Below are positions 5,540 through 6,473 of a DNA stretch of 6,473 bases, piece by piece. The notes below the pieces were generated by a model. That model saw only the letters and a list, made by a program, of their open reading frames with translations. It made no database searches and was not told the origin of the DNA. How positions within the stretch are numbered: the first letter of the stretch is position 1; every line of letters starts with the position of its first letter. Position numbers and translations under genes: made by a program. The stretch lies in the NCBI GenBank assembly GCA_020718945.1, contig DYRB01000175.1:1-6473 (forward strand). The letters are read 5' to 3'. Origin of the DNA: Lamprocystis purpurea (GTDB lineage Bacteria > Pseudomonadota > Gammaproteobacteria > Chromatiales > Chromatiaceae).

Positions 5540-6420
5540 ACCACCCAGAGACCCGCGGCACTATTTTCCTGGAAGACGCCGAGGTGTTGAGCCACCAGGC
5601 CCACCCGGGGGACCAGTACCTGCTGCGCATCCAGGCCCCGGAGTGCGCCGCCGCGGCCCGCCCGGGGGCCTTCGTGCACCTCAAGTGCGACCCGCAACTG
5701 CCCATGCGCAGGCCCATTTCCATCATGCGCGTGGACGCCAAGTCCGGTTGGGTGGACCTGCTCTATAAGGCGGTCGGCGAGGGCACCCGGTTGCTGGCCC
5801 AGCGACGGCCGGGCGAACACTTAAGCACCCTGGGGCCCATCGGCAAACCCTTCGAGGTCCATGGGGAGCGCCCCAGGGTGCTCCTCATCGGCGGCGGCGT
5901 GGGCATGCCGCCCATGGTCTTCCTCGCCTCCAGCCTGCGCCCGGCCGGGGGCCATACGCCTTGGGCCCCGCTGGTCATCCTGGGCTCCGAGGTCCCCTTC
6001 CCCTTCCAGCCCCGCCCCTCCCAGATCCTGGTCCCGGGCCTGCCCCCGGCCGTCATAGCCGCCATGCCGTTGCTGGACGATTGGGGCATCCCCAACCGCC
6101 TGGCCAGCCTCCAGGGCTATCCCGGGTGCTTCGACGGCTATGTCACGGACCTGGCCCGCCACTGGCTGGAGTCCCTGGACGACCAGGCCCGGGGCCAGGT
6201 CGAGGTCTTCGCCTGCGGCCCCCACCCCATGCTGGCCGCCGTGGCGCGCCTGGCCCGGGAGTTCGCCCTCCCCTGCCAGGTGTCCCTGGAGGAATACATG
6301 GCCTGCGGCCTGGGTGGCTGCGCCGGCTGCGTGGTCCAGGTGGATACCCCCAAGGGCCCGGCCATGAAGCGGGTCTGCGTGGATGGGCCTGTGTTCGATG
6401 CCTATCAGGTGTTTTCCTGA
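5536..6420 (+). CDS. pyrK: PyrK-like iron-sulfur flavoprotein (dihydroorotate dehydrogenase electron-transfer subunit family)
   Basis: The product is 294 aa of the ferredoxin-reductase superfamily. The FAD-binding domain spans about 8-105, with MRRPISIM (57-64) as the flavin motif. The nucleotide-binding domain spans about 110-245, with GGGVGMPPM (119-127) and CGPHPML (227-233). The C-terminal [2Fe-2S] site has four cysteines, C257-x4-C262-x2-C265-x15-C281, the PyrK arrangement. In class 1B dihydroorotate dehydrogenases PyrK carries electrons from the PyrD flavin to NAD+. The protein is some 30-40 residues longer than typical PyrK (about 255-260), with extra sequence around 152-190. The usual DDGSxGxxGxVTDL stretch is LQGYPGCFDGYVTDL (192-206). 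Its place behind pyrRBC' supports a role in pyrimidine synthesis, but many gammaproteobacteria use the quinone-linked class 2 enzyme, so the partner is uncertain. A different electron-transfer role is possible. It overlaps pyrC' by 4 bases. No pyrD is visible in the 53 bases that follow. Confidence 0.75.
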   Translation: MNHPETRGTIFLEDAEVLSHQAHPGDQYLLRIQAPECAAAARPGAFVHLKCDPQLPMRRPISIMRVDAKSGWVDLLYKAVGEGTRLLAQRRPGEHLSTLGPIGKPFEVHGERPRVLLIGGGVGMPPMVFLASSLRPAGGHTPWAPLVILGSEVPFPFQPRPSQILVPGLPPAVIAAMPLLDDWGIPNRLASLQGYPGCFDGYVTDLARHWLESLDDQARGQVEVFACGPHPMLAAVARLAREFALPCQVSLEEYMACGLGGCAGCVVQVDTPKGPAMKRVCVDGPVFDAYQVFS

Positions 6421-6431
6421 GCAGATTTTTT
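6405..6431 (+). terminator. Weak terminator-like hairpin at the operon end
   Basis: TCAGG (6405-6409) and CCTGA (6416-6420, which includes the stop codon) form a 5-bp stem around TGTTTT, and six Ts follow at 6426-6431 after a 5-base gap. The stem is short and AT-rich, and the T-tract is detached, so termination would be weak. It could equally be chance. Confidence 0.25.
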
Positions 6432-6473
6432 CCTCGTCCCAAAGCTCCAGAGACTGGGCAAGTATTCCCGTAG
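6421..6473. other. Downstream tail with no recognisable gene
   Basis: These 53 bases after the pyrK-like stop are less GC-rich, start with a T-run and show no ribosome binding site or start codon with supported coding sequence. If a pyrD gene follows, it begins beyond the window and is not overlapped like the other operon genes. Confidence 0.5.

Noticed and set aside
4576..5820. 414-codon open frame on the minus strand across pyrC' and the pyrK-like gene
   Set aside because: Antisense shadow crossing a gene boundary, Arg/Ala/Ser-rich, no motifs.

Overview
The window is GC-rich DNA with strong C/G bias at third codon positions. It carries six complete chromosomal genes of gammaproteobacterial type. 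The set and order yqgE - ruvX - pyrR - pyrB - pyrC' match the pyrimidine locus known from Pseudomonas and relatives. The divergent lapB is also a gammaproteobacterial gene. My best guess is a GC-rich gammaproteobacterium of the purple-sulfur/Chromatiales kind, but that is inference and no rRNA or marker gene here settles it. No mobile-element gene, tRNA, rRNA or CRISPR array is visible.

Layout. Positions 2-52 hold the last 16 codons of an unidentified plus-strand gene. It converges on lapB (86-1270, minus), the TPR/rubredoxin protein that controls LpxC turnover and lipopolysaccharide synthesis. A 228-base divergent spacer (1271-1498) separates lapB from a tight plus-strand run: yqgE (1499-2068), ruvX (2083-2484), pyrR (2471-3250), pyrB (3247-4245), pyrC' (4238-5539) and a pyrK-like gene (5536-6420). 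From ruvX onward every gene overlaps the next by 4 to 14 bases, so this reads as one translationally coupled operon. The last 53 bases show no gene.

How the genes fit together. PyrB is the catalytic aspartate transcarbamoylase. PyrC' is a dihydroorotase homologue that has lost its HxH metal ligands and others, so it should be the structural, non-catalytic partner of PyrB in a Pseudomonas-type complex. The real dihydroorotase must lie elsewhere. PyrR is the PRPP-binding regulator of the pathway. The PyrK-like protein carries FAD, NAD-type and [2Fe-2S] motifs and could pass electrons from dihydroorotate dehydrogenase, but it departs from the classical PyrK pattern. RuvX and YqgE are housekeeping genes that commonly travel with this locus.

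The most unusual feature is inside pyrR: four near-identical 51-bp tandem repeats (2951-3154) insert 68 Pro/Ala/Gly-rich residues into the C-terminal part of the protein. They fall exactly between two halves of a conserved segment and are bounded by a 9-bp direct repeat. Removing them restores a normal-length PyrR. Secondary points are the degenerate PyrC' active site, the divergent PyrK-like flavoprotein, the lack of lapA beside lapB, and a short open frame that ends in a GTGA overlap with the lapB start.
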